Shown one piece after another: positions 1 through 4,702 of a stretch of DNA of 6,676 nt (the stretch's first letter is position 1; each line of letters begins with the position of its first letter). The position numbers and the translations under genes are program-made. The notes beneath the pieces were generated by a model. The model was not told the origin of the DNA and did no database searches. It saw only the letters and a list, made by a program, of their open reading frames with translations. This stretch comes from Cyanobacteria bacterium TMED177 (GTDB lineage Bacteria; Cyanobacteriota; Cyanobacteriia; PCC-6307; Cyanobiaceae). The stretch lies in NCBI GenBank assembly GCA_002170825.1, contig NHIA01000060.1:1-6676 (forward strand), written 5' to 3'.

Positions 1-108
1 GGCGTCGAAGCCGTGTTCCAAAGCCTCAAGGCCAACGAGAAGGATCTCAACGACATGGCCAAGGTGGTCGAGATCGTGACCAAGCAAGGCGTCACCATCG
101 CTGGTTGA
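1..108 (+). CDS. 3' end of an unidentified gene (partial)
   Basis: The window opens inside a + strand reading frame whose last 35 residues are visible, ending with the residues VTIAG and a TGA stop. The fragment is rich in Lys, Asp and Val and would form one or two amphipathic helices (around FQSLKANEKDLNDMAKVVEIV). Third codon positions are strongly G/C, as in neighbouring real genes, so the frame is very likely coding. I do not recognise the family from this tail. The next gene on the same strand starts 39 bases later, with no terminator hairpin visible between them, so the two may be co-transcribed. Confidence 0.7.
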   Translation, partial: GVEAVFQSLKANEKDLNDMAKVVEIVTKQGVTIAG

Positions 109-147
109 TTCACCGCTTTCCCATTCATTCCCATCCCTTACCAACCA

Positions 148-492
148 ATGGCATCCCGCTTTTTCCACGTTCAACACGAATTCCGTGCCGGAACCGCACA
201 GAAATGGTTTGAGACCGTTCAGAAAGCCCTGGCCCCCGGTGGTGGCTGGGACGAAGCCGTGACCCGCAATCTTGAAGCTGGCTTCTACAACCATTCTTTC
301 AACCCCATTGGTCTTGAAGGACCTGCCTTCTGCATCTGGGAAGTGCGTGATGGCATCAGCGATGCTGAATTTCAAGCATTCATTGATGGCCCCAACGGTC
401 CCGATTTTGGGCTCGGCGCTTTGCTGAACATCTGCCGCGAGATCAATCTGGAGCTTGCTGGCAATACGCCCTATCCCCGCAAGTTCGTCTGA
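148..492 (+). CDS. Conserved hypothetical 114-aa protein, likely ferredoxin-like alpha/beta fold
   Basis: This is a complete 114-residue soluble protein with no signal peptide or membrane span. The inferred order is a strand with a His-x-x-His-x-Phe-like start (FFHVQHEF, residues 5-12), a helix (about 16-29), a strand around YNHSFNPI (47-54), a strand around FCIWEV (61-66), a helix (71-80), and a C-terminal helix and strand ending near INLELAG. That pattern resembles small dimeric alpha/beta-barrel (ferredoxin-like) proteins, in which such His/Asn residues may bind a metal or ligand; this is inference, not a family match. The ATG start is the first in frame and follows a 39-base gap after the upstream gene, without a clear Shine-Dalgarno. 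Its stop is one base from the stop of the convergent DUF2130 gene, so transcription from the two sides must collide or interleave. Confidence 0.85.
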   Translation: MASRFFHVQHEFRAGTAQKWFETVQKALAPGGGWDEAVTRNLEAGFYNHSFNPIGLEGPAFCIWEVRDGISDAEFQAFIDGPNGPDFGLGALLNICREINLELAGNTPYPRKFV

Positions 493-493
493 A

Positions 494-1861
494 TCAGGCG
501 GAATCCTGATCCTGAAGCTCGGCGAACTTGGCCGCCATTGTGGGATTGCGGCGGGTGAGCTTCTTCACCGTCACATCCTGGGCCTTGTCATTGGCAAGGC
601 GCAGGTTGCGATCGGCCCCCAGCAGGGCGTCCTTGGTCTTCTGCAGATGATCGATTGATTTGTCGATTTCATCGATGGCGGTCTGGAAGCGTCTTGAGGC
701 CAGGTCGTAGTTCCGGGAAAAGGCGTTCTTGAACGACTCCAGATCATTCTCGAAGTTGGTGACGTCGATGTTCTGCGCCTTGATCAGGGCCAGTTCTGCC
801 TTGTAGGCCAGCGATTTCAGCGCCGCATTGCGCAGCAGGGTGATGAAGGGAATGAAGAACTGGGGGCGGATCACATAGGTCTTCTCGAACCGATGTGAGA
901 CGTCAACAATGCCGGAGTTGTACAGCTCACTGTCCGGTTCCAGCAGGGACACCAGCACGGCGTATTCGCAGCCTTTCTCCCGACGGTCCTTGTCCAGTTC
1001 CTTGAGGAAGTCCTCGTTCCTTTTCTTGGTGGCCGTGGTGTCCGCCTCATTCTTCATCTCGAACATGATCGAGATGATTTCGTTCTCCTCATCATCGCTG
1101 TCGCGAAAGATGTAATCCCCTTTGCTGCCGCTGCGGGCGTCGTTGTCCTTCTCGAAGTAAGCCCTGGGAAAGGCGGCTGCACGGATGCGATTGAACTCTG
1201 TTTCGCAGTGCTGCTCAAGCGTTTCCCCCACCATCTTGGTGGAGAGTCGCGCTTTCATGTCGCGAAGGCGTTCAATCGCCTGGTCACGGTCTTGAATCTG
1301 GATTTCGTAGCGATCCTTCATCGACTGGGATGCCAGCTGATGTTTCAGCTCGGTCTGGCTCAGGGCGTTGCGGAGATCGTCCCGTTCCTTCTCCACTGAG
1401 GTGACGGCTTCCACGACCGCCAACTGTCTCTGCATGTCGCTCGCCTCGAGCCGGGCCTTCAGGTCCCGCAGGGCCCCATCCTTCTGCAGGGTGAGCGTCT
1501 GAATCTCCTTGGCAAAACGGGTTTCGGCCAGGCGAACCGCTGTTTCACCGGTTTCCCGCATCTGTTTCAGTTCAGTGGCCAGCAGATCGCGTTGCTTCTC
1601 CGCCGCCAGCACAGCGTCTTTCACCGCCAGTTCCTGTTCCACGTCCCGGGCCCGCAGCTGGGCTTCCAGTTCCTGCAGTTCCGTCTGCTTCCTGGCCATG
1701 GCGAGCTCGATAGCGTTGCGTTTCTCCTGCTCTGCCAGGGCCAGCCGTTTGTTCAGCTGTTGTTCGAAGTCGCGGTCGCGCACCTGCTTGAGGATGTTCG
1801 CGTAGCCGGCCTCATCCACCTTGAATGCCTTGCTGCAATGCGGGCAGATGATGTCGTGCAT
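494..1861 (-). CDS. DUF2130 family protein: zinc ribbon, coiled coil, nuclease-like C-terminal domain
   Basis: The protein has 455 residues from the ATG at 1861. An in-frame TTG nine codons upstream (1888) is possible, but the ATG places the CPHC zinc-ribbon half (Cys6, Cys9) right at the N-terminus, as is usual for DUF2130 proteins. Residues about 20-205 are an almost unbroken Glu/Lys/Arg/Gln-rich coiled coil. The conserved domain starts near GETLE (about 212) and contains GDYIF (248-252) followed by FEMKN (267-271). The Asp ... Glu-x-Lys arrangement (Asp249, Glu268, Lys270) fits a PD-(D/E)xK restriction-endonuclease-like fold, which is my basis for suspecting DNA cleavage or binding. A second helical segment (about 360-430) follows. 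The biological role of this family is not established. The gene stands alone, convergent with the 114-aa gene and divergent from the 54-aa membrane protein, with 51 bases between the two start codons. Confidence 0.9.
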   Translation of the reverse strand: MHDIICPHCSKAFKVDEAGYANILKQVRDRDFEQQLNKRLALAEQEKRNAIELAMARKQTELQELEAQLRARDVEQELAVKDAVLAAEKQRDLLATELKQMRETGETAVRLAETRFAKEIQTLTLQKDGALRDLKARLEASDMQRQLAVVEAVTSVEKERDDLRNALSQTELKHQLASQSMKDRYEIQIQDRDQAIERLRDMKARLSTKMVGETLEQHCETEFNRIRAAAFPRAYFEKDNDARSGSKGDYIFRDSDDEENEIISIMFEMKNEADTTATKKRNEDFLKELDKDRREKGCEYAVLVSLLEPDSELYNSGIVDVSHRFEKTYVIRPQFFIPFITLLRNAALKSLAYKAELALIKAQNIDVTNFENDLESFKNAFSRNYDLASRRFQTAIDEIDKSIDHLQKTKDALLGADRNLRLANDKAQDVTVKKLTRRNPTMAAKFAELQDQDSA

Positions 1862-1912
1862 GGCGGAAACAGGTGGGATTGCTACCAACAGGAGAACGCA
1901 GATTCTGCCGAG

Positions 1913-2077
1913 ATGACAGCACTCACCAGCGCCTGGCCATCGTTACTGGCTGACCCCCACGCTCTGTTGGAGACCGTGATCATCGTTGGCATCGTCTCGA
2001 TGGCCGCCATTGGTTTCCTGACTGGTCTGCGGGACATGACCCATGACCTTCGCAACTTCAAGAAAGCCAAGGTCTGA
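1913..2077 (+). CDS. 54-aa single-span membrane protein
   Basis: The frame is open further upstream, but the upstream part runs antisense through the DUF2130 coding sequence. The ATG at 1913 is the first sensible start, because it lies in the gap after that gene's start. The protein has a short polar N-terminus, one hydrophobic segment (about residues 19-40, around [19 protein letters not shown]) and a charged tail ending KKAKV, which by the positive-inside rule would face the cytoplasm or stroma side. It resembles in size the small single-span subunits of cyanobacterial membrane complexes, but I do not recognise it as a named photosystem, cytochrome b6f or NDH subunit. A GGAG sits about 18 bases before the ATG, too far to be a good ribosome site. 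Its stop lies six bases from that of the DUF1499 gene on the other strand. Confidence 0.7.
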   Translation: MTALTSAWPSLLADPHALLETVIIVGIVSMAAIGFLTGLRDMTHDLRNFKKAKV

Positions 2078-2083
2078 GTCGTT

Positions 2084-2485
2084 TCAGGACGCCACCAGCG
2101 CTGCCAGCTGGCTGAGCCGGGCGGCATTCACACCCAGATCGGAATCTCCCAGCCGGGAGACCGAACGGGCCTGGATGCTGCTGGCGTCGGAATCAGCCAA
2201 CAGTTCCAGATCGTCGACGAAGCCAAACAGGGCACTGCTGACTTCCGCATGCAGGTAGCCGTCGTTCTGCTCGATGATCACCGTGCGCGGCATGTCCGCG
2301 ACAAAGGCTTTCAGGGCCGCGAAGCTGGAGCGCGGATCGGGGCTTGGCCAGGTCTGGCGGCTGCAGTGGGCCGTGCTGGTGCAGGGGCTCAGTTGGTTGC
2401 CGTGGATCCCCAGGTCTGGTGGGACCGGACCCACAAGGTGGAACAGCATCAACACCGGCATGAACAGTGCAGCCAGCAAGCTCAT
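2084..2485 (-). CDS. DUF1499 family protein with N-terminal hydrophobic anchor
   Basis: The protein has 133 residues. The N-terminus (residues 1-18, SLLAALFMPVLMLFHLVG) is hydrophobic and would serve as a signal or anchor, suggesting the rest is periplasmic, lumenal or membrane-attached. The body carries the recognisable DUF1499 pattern: LSPCTSTAHCS near residues 32-42 (two Cys that could be structural), PRTVIIEQNDGYLHAE at about 66-81, FGFVDDLELLAD at about 87-98, and the closing block RSVSRLGDSDLGVNAARL at about 107-124. Length is normal and complete. DUF1499 proteins are widespread in cyanobacteria and plastid-bearing eukaryotes, but their function is unknown. The gene is divergent from the 60-aa gene at 2598, with 112 bases between starts, so that gap should contain both promoters. 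Confidence 0.9.
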   Translation of the reverse strand: MSLLAALFMPVLMLFHLVGPVPPDLGIHGNQLSPCTSTAHCSRQTWPSPDPRSSFAALKAFVADMPRTVIIEQNDGYLHAEVSSALFGFVDDLELLADSDASSIQARSVSRLGDSDLGVNAARLSQLAALVAS

Positions 2486-2597
2486 CCAATCCGCCCAAAT
2501 GTTTGTAAGGAGATTCCAGCACGATCCCGAAATATGCCTGTTGTTTTCGTGTCCTTTCTCCAGACCTGCACTTTGATGAAGTTGTTATCGGAAATCC

Positions 2598-2780
2598 ATG
2601 TATTGCATCGAGCGTCTTGATCAGGAAGGTCAGTGGATCAAGGAGATGTGTTTCAAGACTGAGTTCAAGGCCTTCGTCAACGCACGCACCAAATCCTTGG
2701 CGACTCTGCGCACCTATCGGATCGTCAATCCGAGCTGGAATCATGTGGTTGCTGTTGTGGACGCACGCCATCAACGCTGA
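2598..2780 (+). CDS. 60-aa hypothetical protein, paralogue of the gene at 6435-6641
   Basis: This is a 60-residue soluble protein starting MYCIERLDQEG. I cannot name the family, but it aligns with the 68-aa protein encoded at 6435-6641. Both begin Met-aromatic-x-Ile-Glu-x-Leu, have a Gly-x-Trp or Gly-Trp step near residue 12, and share an Ala-Arg-x-Lys-Ser-x-x-x-Thr-x-Arg-Thr-(Tyr/Phe)-Arg-(Ile/Leu) block (residues about 28-42 here). After that block this copy has a short Val-rich strand (HVVAVVDA) and ends. The block pattern (strand, charged helix, strand) suggests a small beta-alpha-beta domain. The ATG is chosen because the paralogue starts at the same point. The 3' end overlaps the 3' end of the convergent 37-aa gene by 10 bases. 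Confidence 0.75.
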   Translation: MYCIERLDQEGQWIKEMCFKTEFKAFVNARTKSLATLRTYRIVNPSWNHVVAVVDARHQR

Positions 2781-2884
2781 CGGCTCACGTTCAGCATGCT
2801 GATCCAAACGGCGAACAAGACCCCGACGGGCACCACGATCACCAGCAGCTGAGCGATCACGAAGTTGCGCACCTCTGGGTCCAT
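2771..2884 (-). CDS. 37-aa single-span membrane protein
   Basis: This short - strand frame encodes MDPEVRNF followed by a hydrophobic span (about residues 8-31, around VIAQLLVIVVPVGVLFAVWI) and a basic tail SRQR. Acidic start, one span and basic end are the layout of real thylakoid or plasma-membrane micro-subunits, and third codon positions are mostly G/C. I compared it from memory with PsbM, PsbT, PsbX, PsbY, PsaI, PetG and PetN and found no convincing match, so no symbol is given. Its stop codon lies inside the last codons of the convergent 60-aa gene (10-base overlap). Upstream, only 28 bases separate its ATG from the proposed start of the divergent membrane gene. Confidence 0.6.
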   Translation of the reverse strand: MDPEVRNFVIAQLLVIVVPVGVLFAVWISMLNVSRQR

Positions 2885-2912
2885 CGGCGTTCAGCGATGC
2901 GTGGGCGGATGG

Positions 2913-3190
2913 ATGCCACAGATCGCGGTGATCGGATCGGCGCAGGTCAATCTGAGCGCCAATGGCGAGACAGTGGGTCGTATGGCCATCATCATGGCTC
3001 TGTTCCTGGGGCAATTGTTGTGCCGCATCCGGCTTGGTACCTGCTGGCTTGGGGGGTGGTTGCCGCTGCTTCGGCGTGGAAATTCTGGAAAATCACACGG
3101 GCGTGGCGCCAACGCTCCCGTTTTGAAGCTGGAGACACGGAGGAGTTCCGCGCAGCGCTGGAGCGTCGCTGGACCCGTAGCAAGCATTGA
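2913..3190 (+). pseudogene. Small two-span membrane protein with an apparent -1 frameshift at a GGGG run
   Basis: Two reading frames must be joined to give one sensible protein. Frame 3 from the ATG at 2913 has coding-like, G/C-ending codons up to LFLG (ending 3011). Frame 2 looks non-coding before about 3011 but coding after it, down to the TGA at 3188-3190. Joining them at the GGGG run (3008-3011, one G short) gives about 92 residues: a polar start, a hydrophobic stretch (MAIIMALFLG then AIVV), PHPAWYLLAWGVVAAASAW as a second span, and a charged helical tail ending TRSKH. The whole then reads as a membrane hairpin with a cytoplasmic tail. Possible causes are a sequencing error, a real one-base deletion, or programmed -1 slippage. 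Alternatively only the last 56 residues are made, from a GTG at 3020, or the start is the ATG at 2982. The family is not recognised. Confidence 0.5.
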
Positions 3191-3195
3191 TGGGG

Positions 3196-3369
3196 TCAGC
3201 TCAGAGCATCCTGCACGGCGTGGCGTGAGCGGGCGATTTCCTGCTGCCAGGCCAGGAGAAGATCTTTGGTCAGGGTCTGAAGCTGCTTCACATCCGTGAT
3301 CGTGCTGATGTCACGGCTGCGCTTCTCAAGTTCAAATTTCTGTCCAAGGGTCAGTGCAATGGGATCCAA
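3196..3369 (-). CDS. 57-aa helical protein with TTG start, NblA-like N-terminal pattern
   Basis: The - strand frame from a TTG at 3369 to a TGA at 3196 gives 57 residues. An in-frame stop three codons upstream rules out a longer protein. No ATG exists in the frame, so TTG is the likely start, giving MDPIALTLGQKFELEKRSRD. The rest is two amphipathic helices with a likely turn around residues 22-27 and a Trp at 41 (LLLAWQQEI). The LTLGQKFELE start recalls NblA, the small helical adaptor that leads phycobilisomes to degradation (LSLEQ-F-L in NblA), but the second helix does not match NblA well, so this is only a possible distant relation. It is convergent with the frameshifted membrane gene, with five bases between stops, and has about 190 bases of upstream non-coding DNA. 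Confidence 0.7.
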   Translation of the reverse strand: MDPIALTLGQKFELEKRSRDISTITDVKQLQTLTKDLLLAWQQEIARSRHAVQDALS

Positions 3370-3523
3370 GACAGCTCAAGCGAACTGCAAGGAATGTATT
3401 GACTTGGACCAGCATTGATGTAGCAAATCAGACACGGATTGGGATGTGTGGTCAGCACCGAACAGTTGTTGGTTACAGACCATTGCCTGATTCATCAATG
3501 TTGGCCCAATGATCAAGCTGCAC

Positions 3524-3547
3524 CCTTGACAATGGTTGAACTCAAGG
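3524..3547 (+). promoter_or_regulatory. Inverted repeat covering the ribosome binding site of the gene at 3560
   Basis: CCTTGA (3524-3529) and TCAAGG (3542-3547) are perfect 6-base complements separated by 12 bases. The second arm contains most of the AAGGA Shine-Dalgarno sequence (3544-3548), which lies 11 bases before the ATG. If the hairpin forms in the mRNA it would hide the ribosome site. The stem is short, so chance is possible. Confidence 0.35.
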
Positions 3548-3559
3548 ACCCGCATTCCG

Positions 3560-3742
3560 ATGCACTTTTCCTGGTCTCAACATCTGGAGCTGGCCAGGGC
3601 GGTGTCAACAGCTGCAGACAGCGACAAGGGAACTGCCCTTGCCCTGATGGGTTTGGGGCTGACGTTGTTGACGCGCGATCTGGAACAATCCGTTCCCGGA
3701 AAGAAGGTGTTCACACGGTCATCGGTGTCGGAACGGACCTGA
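3560..3742 (+). CDS. 60-aa hypothetical soluble protein
   Basis: The ATG at 3560 is preferred over an in-frame TTG at 3536 because AAGGA lies at 3544-3548, 11 bases upstream, one of the few good ribosome sites in the window. The product begins MHFSWSQHLELARAV, has a helix rich in Ala and Leu (about residues 22-43, around ALALMGLGLTLLTRDLEQ) and ends in a basic Ser/Thr-rich tail. The middle is only moderately hydrophobic, so it is probably a helical soluble protein rather than a membrane one. The family is not recognised. A longer open frame over the same DNA (from 3439, frame 1) has poor codon choice and is treated as a shadow. The stop is eight bases from that of the convergent 54-aa gene. 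Confidence 0.65.
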   Translation: MHFSWSQHLELARAVSTAADSDKGTALALMGLGLTLLTRDLEQSVPGKKVFTRSSVSERT

Positions 3743-3750
3743 GCAGCTGA

Positions 3751-3915
3751 TCAGATCTGTTCGTCTTCGAGCAGATGATCCATCAAGGCTGCGTACAGCT
3801 GCGTTCTCATCATCGAGAGGCAGAGTTGCTCTTCGGGCAGTCCTCCAGACCAATTGAGATAGGCGTCGGACACAACACGATGCAGCAGCCGCAAAGCATT
3901 GATATCCATTTCCAT
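3751..3915 (-). CDS. About 54-aa acidic helical hypothetical protein
   Basis: The confident part is MDINALRLLHRVVSDAY followed by NWSGGLPEEQ and a helix CLSMMRTQLYAALMDHLLEDEQI: two helices joined by a Gly-Gly-x-Pro turn (about residues 22-25). Two close starts exist, MEMDI at 3915 and MDI at 3909. The frame stays open upstream to a GTG at 4125, with another ATG at 3951, but that upstream part is AT-richer and has poor protein character, so I place the start at 3915. No clear Shine-Dalgarno decides it. The family is not recognised; the length and turn suggest a small helix-hairpin binding protein. It is convergent with the 60-aa gene, and the octamer CTGATCAG spans its stop codon. Confidence 0.7.
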   Translation of the reverse strand: MEMDINALRLLHRVVSDAYLNWSGGLPEEQLCLSMMRTQLYAALMDHLLEDEQI

Positions 3916-4195
3916 GCAGGCTGCGGATTGATGGTCTGACACGTCACGCATGGCGGTTCGGCCAGAACCTACAAACTGAATTTGTTGAATCACGTCTTCA
4001 TTGACACCAAACGTGTCGGTTGAATTTGCTGAAACAATGACATCGATTAATGACGTCCAACAGTTCCCAACAACTCGACCGTGAGTTAAAGTCTGATGAA
4101 TTGACGTGATTGCCAGGCAGCCCACGCAGGCACGACGTGAAAATCAAGCTTTGCTATTGAAGATGCAATCAAGATCAAGCGTTTGTGTCTGATGC
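3916..4195. other. AT-richer non-coding stretch, the longest gene gap in the window
   Basis: These 280 bases have clearly lower GC than the flanks, and I see no convincing gene on either strand. They hold the upstream region of the 54-aa gene (- strand) and the downstream region of the 31/40-aa peptide operon. The hexamer ATCAAG occurs at 4143, 4168 and 4174. No strong terminator hairpin with a T-run is visible. An unannotated small RNA cannot be excluded from sequence alone. Confidence 0.4.
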
Positions 4196-4291
4196 TCAGG
4201 CGCGGGTGGCACTGGCGGGCAGTGACACGGCCACCAGGACGGCGATGCCGATGTCCGCTGCGGCGATGAGTAATTCGCTGAACAAACCCAT
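4196..4291 (-). CDS. 31-aa hydrophobic membrane peptide, second gene of a two-gene operon
   Basis: The peptide is MGLFSELLIAAAD followed by IGIAVLVAVSLPASATRA: almost wholly hydrophobic from residue 7 to 25, with a single Asp at 13 and one Arg near the end. The start is well supported: AAGGA lies eight bases before the ATG, inside the last codons of the 40-aa gene, and only four bases separate the upstream stop from this ATG, so translation is probably coupled. One short span with an acidic residue is seen both in micro-subunits of membrane complexes and in type I toxin peptides; the sequence does not decide between them. It is not a recognisable Psb, Psa or Pet subunit. Confidence 0.6.
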   Translation of the reverse strand: MGLFSELLIAAADIGIAVLVAVSLPASATRA

Positions 4292-4295
4292 GGGT

Positions 4296-4418
4296 TCAGT
4301 CCTTGTTCCGCTTGAGCATGGGCAGGTCGGTAGGACGCATCAGCGCGTACATGACTGCGCCGGTGAGAACCACGCCAACCACAACCATTGCGACTATCGC
4401 GGTGGTGTAATCGGTCAT
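4296..4418 (-). CDS. 40-aa single-span membrane protein, first gene of a two-gene operon
   Basis: The frame gives MTDYTTAIVAMVVV, a hydrophobic span (about residues 6-26, Val/Gly/Ala-rich) and a basic tail around RPTDLPMLKRNKD, predicting a span with the C-terminus on the cytoplasmic side. No good Shine-Dalgarno precedes the ATG; with the proposed promoter, the leader would be only about 16 bases. The end of the gene carries the ribosome site of the 31-aa gene, so the pair is one transcription unit. The upstream neighbour's terminator (4482-4496) and the repeat-flanked promoter between them indicate independent control. The family is not recognised. Confidence 0.65.
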   Translation of the reverse strand: MTDYTTAIVAMVVVGVVLTGAVMYALMRPTDLPMLKRNKD

Positions 4419-4423
4419 GGGGT

Positions 4424-4477
4424 CAACGGCTGTTCACACAACATTACACGCTTGTAACGGGTTGTGAACGGCTGTTC
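4424..4477 (-). promoter_or_regulatory. Putative promoter of the membrane-peptide operon with two operator-like repeats
   Basis: On the - strand TTCACA (4463-4468) and TAATGT (4441-4446), 16 bases apart, form a plausible but weak -35/-10 pair. Flanking it, AACGGCTGTTC occurs at 4425-4435 and again at 4467-4477, exactly 42 bases (four helical turns) apart. The upstream copy is part of GAAC-N4-GTTC (4466-4477), a dyad; the other copy has one mismatch (CAAC). A second inverted repeat TTACA/TGTAA (4444-4448 and 4453-4457) lies between them. The layout suggests a regulator binding two sites around the promoter. Confidence 0.45.
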
Positions 4478-4481
4478 TCAG

Positions 4482-4496
4482 AAAAGCCCGCAGGGC
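4482..4496 (-). terminator. Short intrinsic terminator after the 57-aa gene
   Basis: On the - strand, GCCC-TGC-GGGC is followed directly by TTTT, nine bases after the stop codon of the 57-aa gene. The stem is only four pairs, all G-C, so termination may be partial. Confidence 0.5.
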
Positions 4497-4504
4497 GCCG
4501 CAGC

Positions 4505-4678
4505 TCAGGAGGCGCGACGCAGGTCGTGCAAGGCCTCGAGCTGGTTGTGCACCTGGCGCAGCTGCTGAAGGATCAGGTCCGTCCCCTCAAGCTTGCTGAG
4601 GTCCAGCAGCATGGTTTCGATCTGGAGCTTGCTGCTGATCAGCACACGGCATTCCGTGGTTCCCGGTTCGTAGGCCAT
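4505..4678 (-). CDS. 57-aa hypothetical helical protein downstream of the GH57 gene
   Basis: The frame runs from the ATG at 4678 to TGA at 4505: MAYEPGTTECRVLISSKLQ, then a long amphipathic, Leu/Gln-rich helix (about residues 15-55) ending LHDLRRAS. Heptad-like Leu spacing (LLDLSKLEGTDLILQQLRQVHNQLEAL) suggests a short coiled coil or helical hairpin. There is no membrane span. It starts 24 bases after the stop of the glycoside hydrolase on the same strand, with no terminator between, and a terminator follows it, so it is probably the last gene of a GH57 transcription unit. A role linked to the enzyme is only a guess. The family is not recognised. Confidence 0.7.
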   Translation of the reverse strand: MAYEPGTTECRVLISSKLQIETMLLDLSKLEGTDLILQQLRQVHNQLEALHDLRRAS

Positions 4679-4702
4679 AGCAGCGGCTGATCAGAGGGCC
4701 AA

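Noticed and set aside
1859..1880. GGCGGAAACAGG resembling a small-RNA loop motif near the DUF2130 start
   Set aside because: It directly abuts the start codon of the gene and no hairpin surrounds it; I could not match it to a known RNA with confidence.
2499..2576. 25-codon + strand frame MFVRRFQHD before the gene at 2598
   Set aside because: No conservation signal or ribosome site; it lies in the divergent promoter region.
2193..3014. Long - strand open frame of 273 codons across several genes
   Set aside because: It overlaps DUF1499 and two small genes in another frame, and its product is low-complexity, His/Arg/Pro-rich and without domain character: a shadow of high GC.
3376..3555. - strand 59-codon frame starting MRVLEFNHCQG just upstream of the 57-aa gene
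   Set aside because: It is AT-rich with poor codon choice and covers the likely promoter and leader of the gene at 3560; no supporting ribosome site.
3439..3750. + strand 103-codon frame over the 60-aa gene
   Set aside because: Codon third positions and protein character favour frame 2, which also has the ribosome site.
3916..4125. N-terminal extension of the 54-aa gene to 124 residues (GTG at 4125)
   Set aside because: The extension is AT-rich, lacks structural character and the confident domain starts at MDINALRLL.
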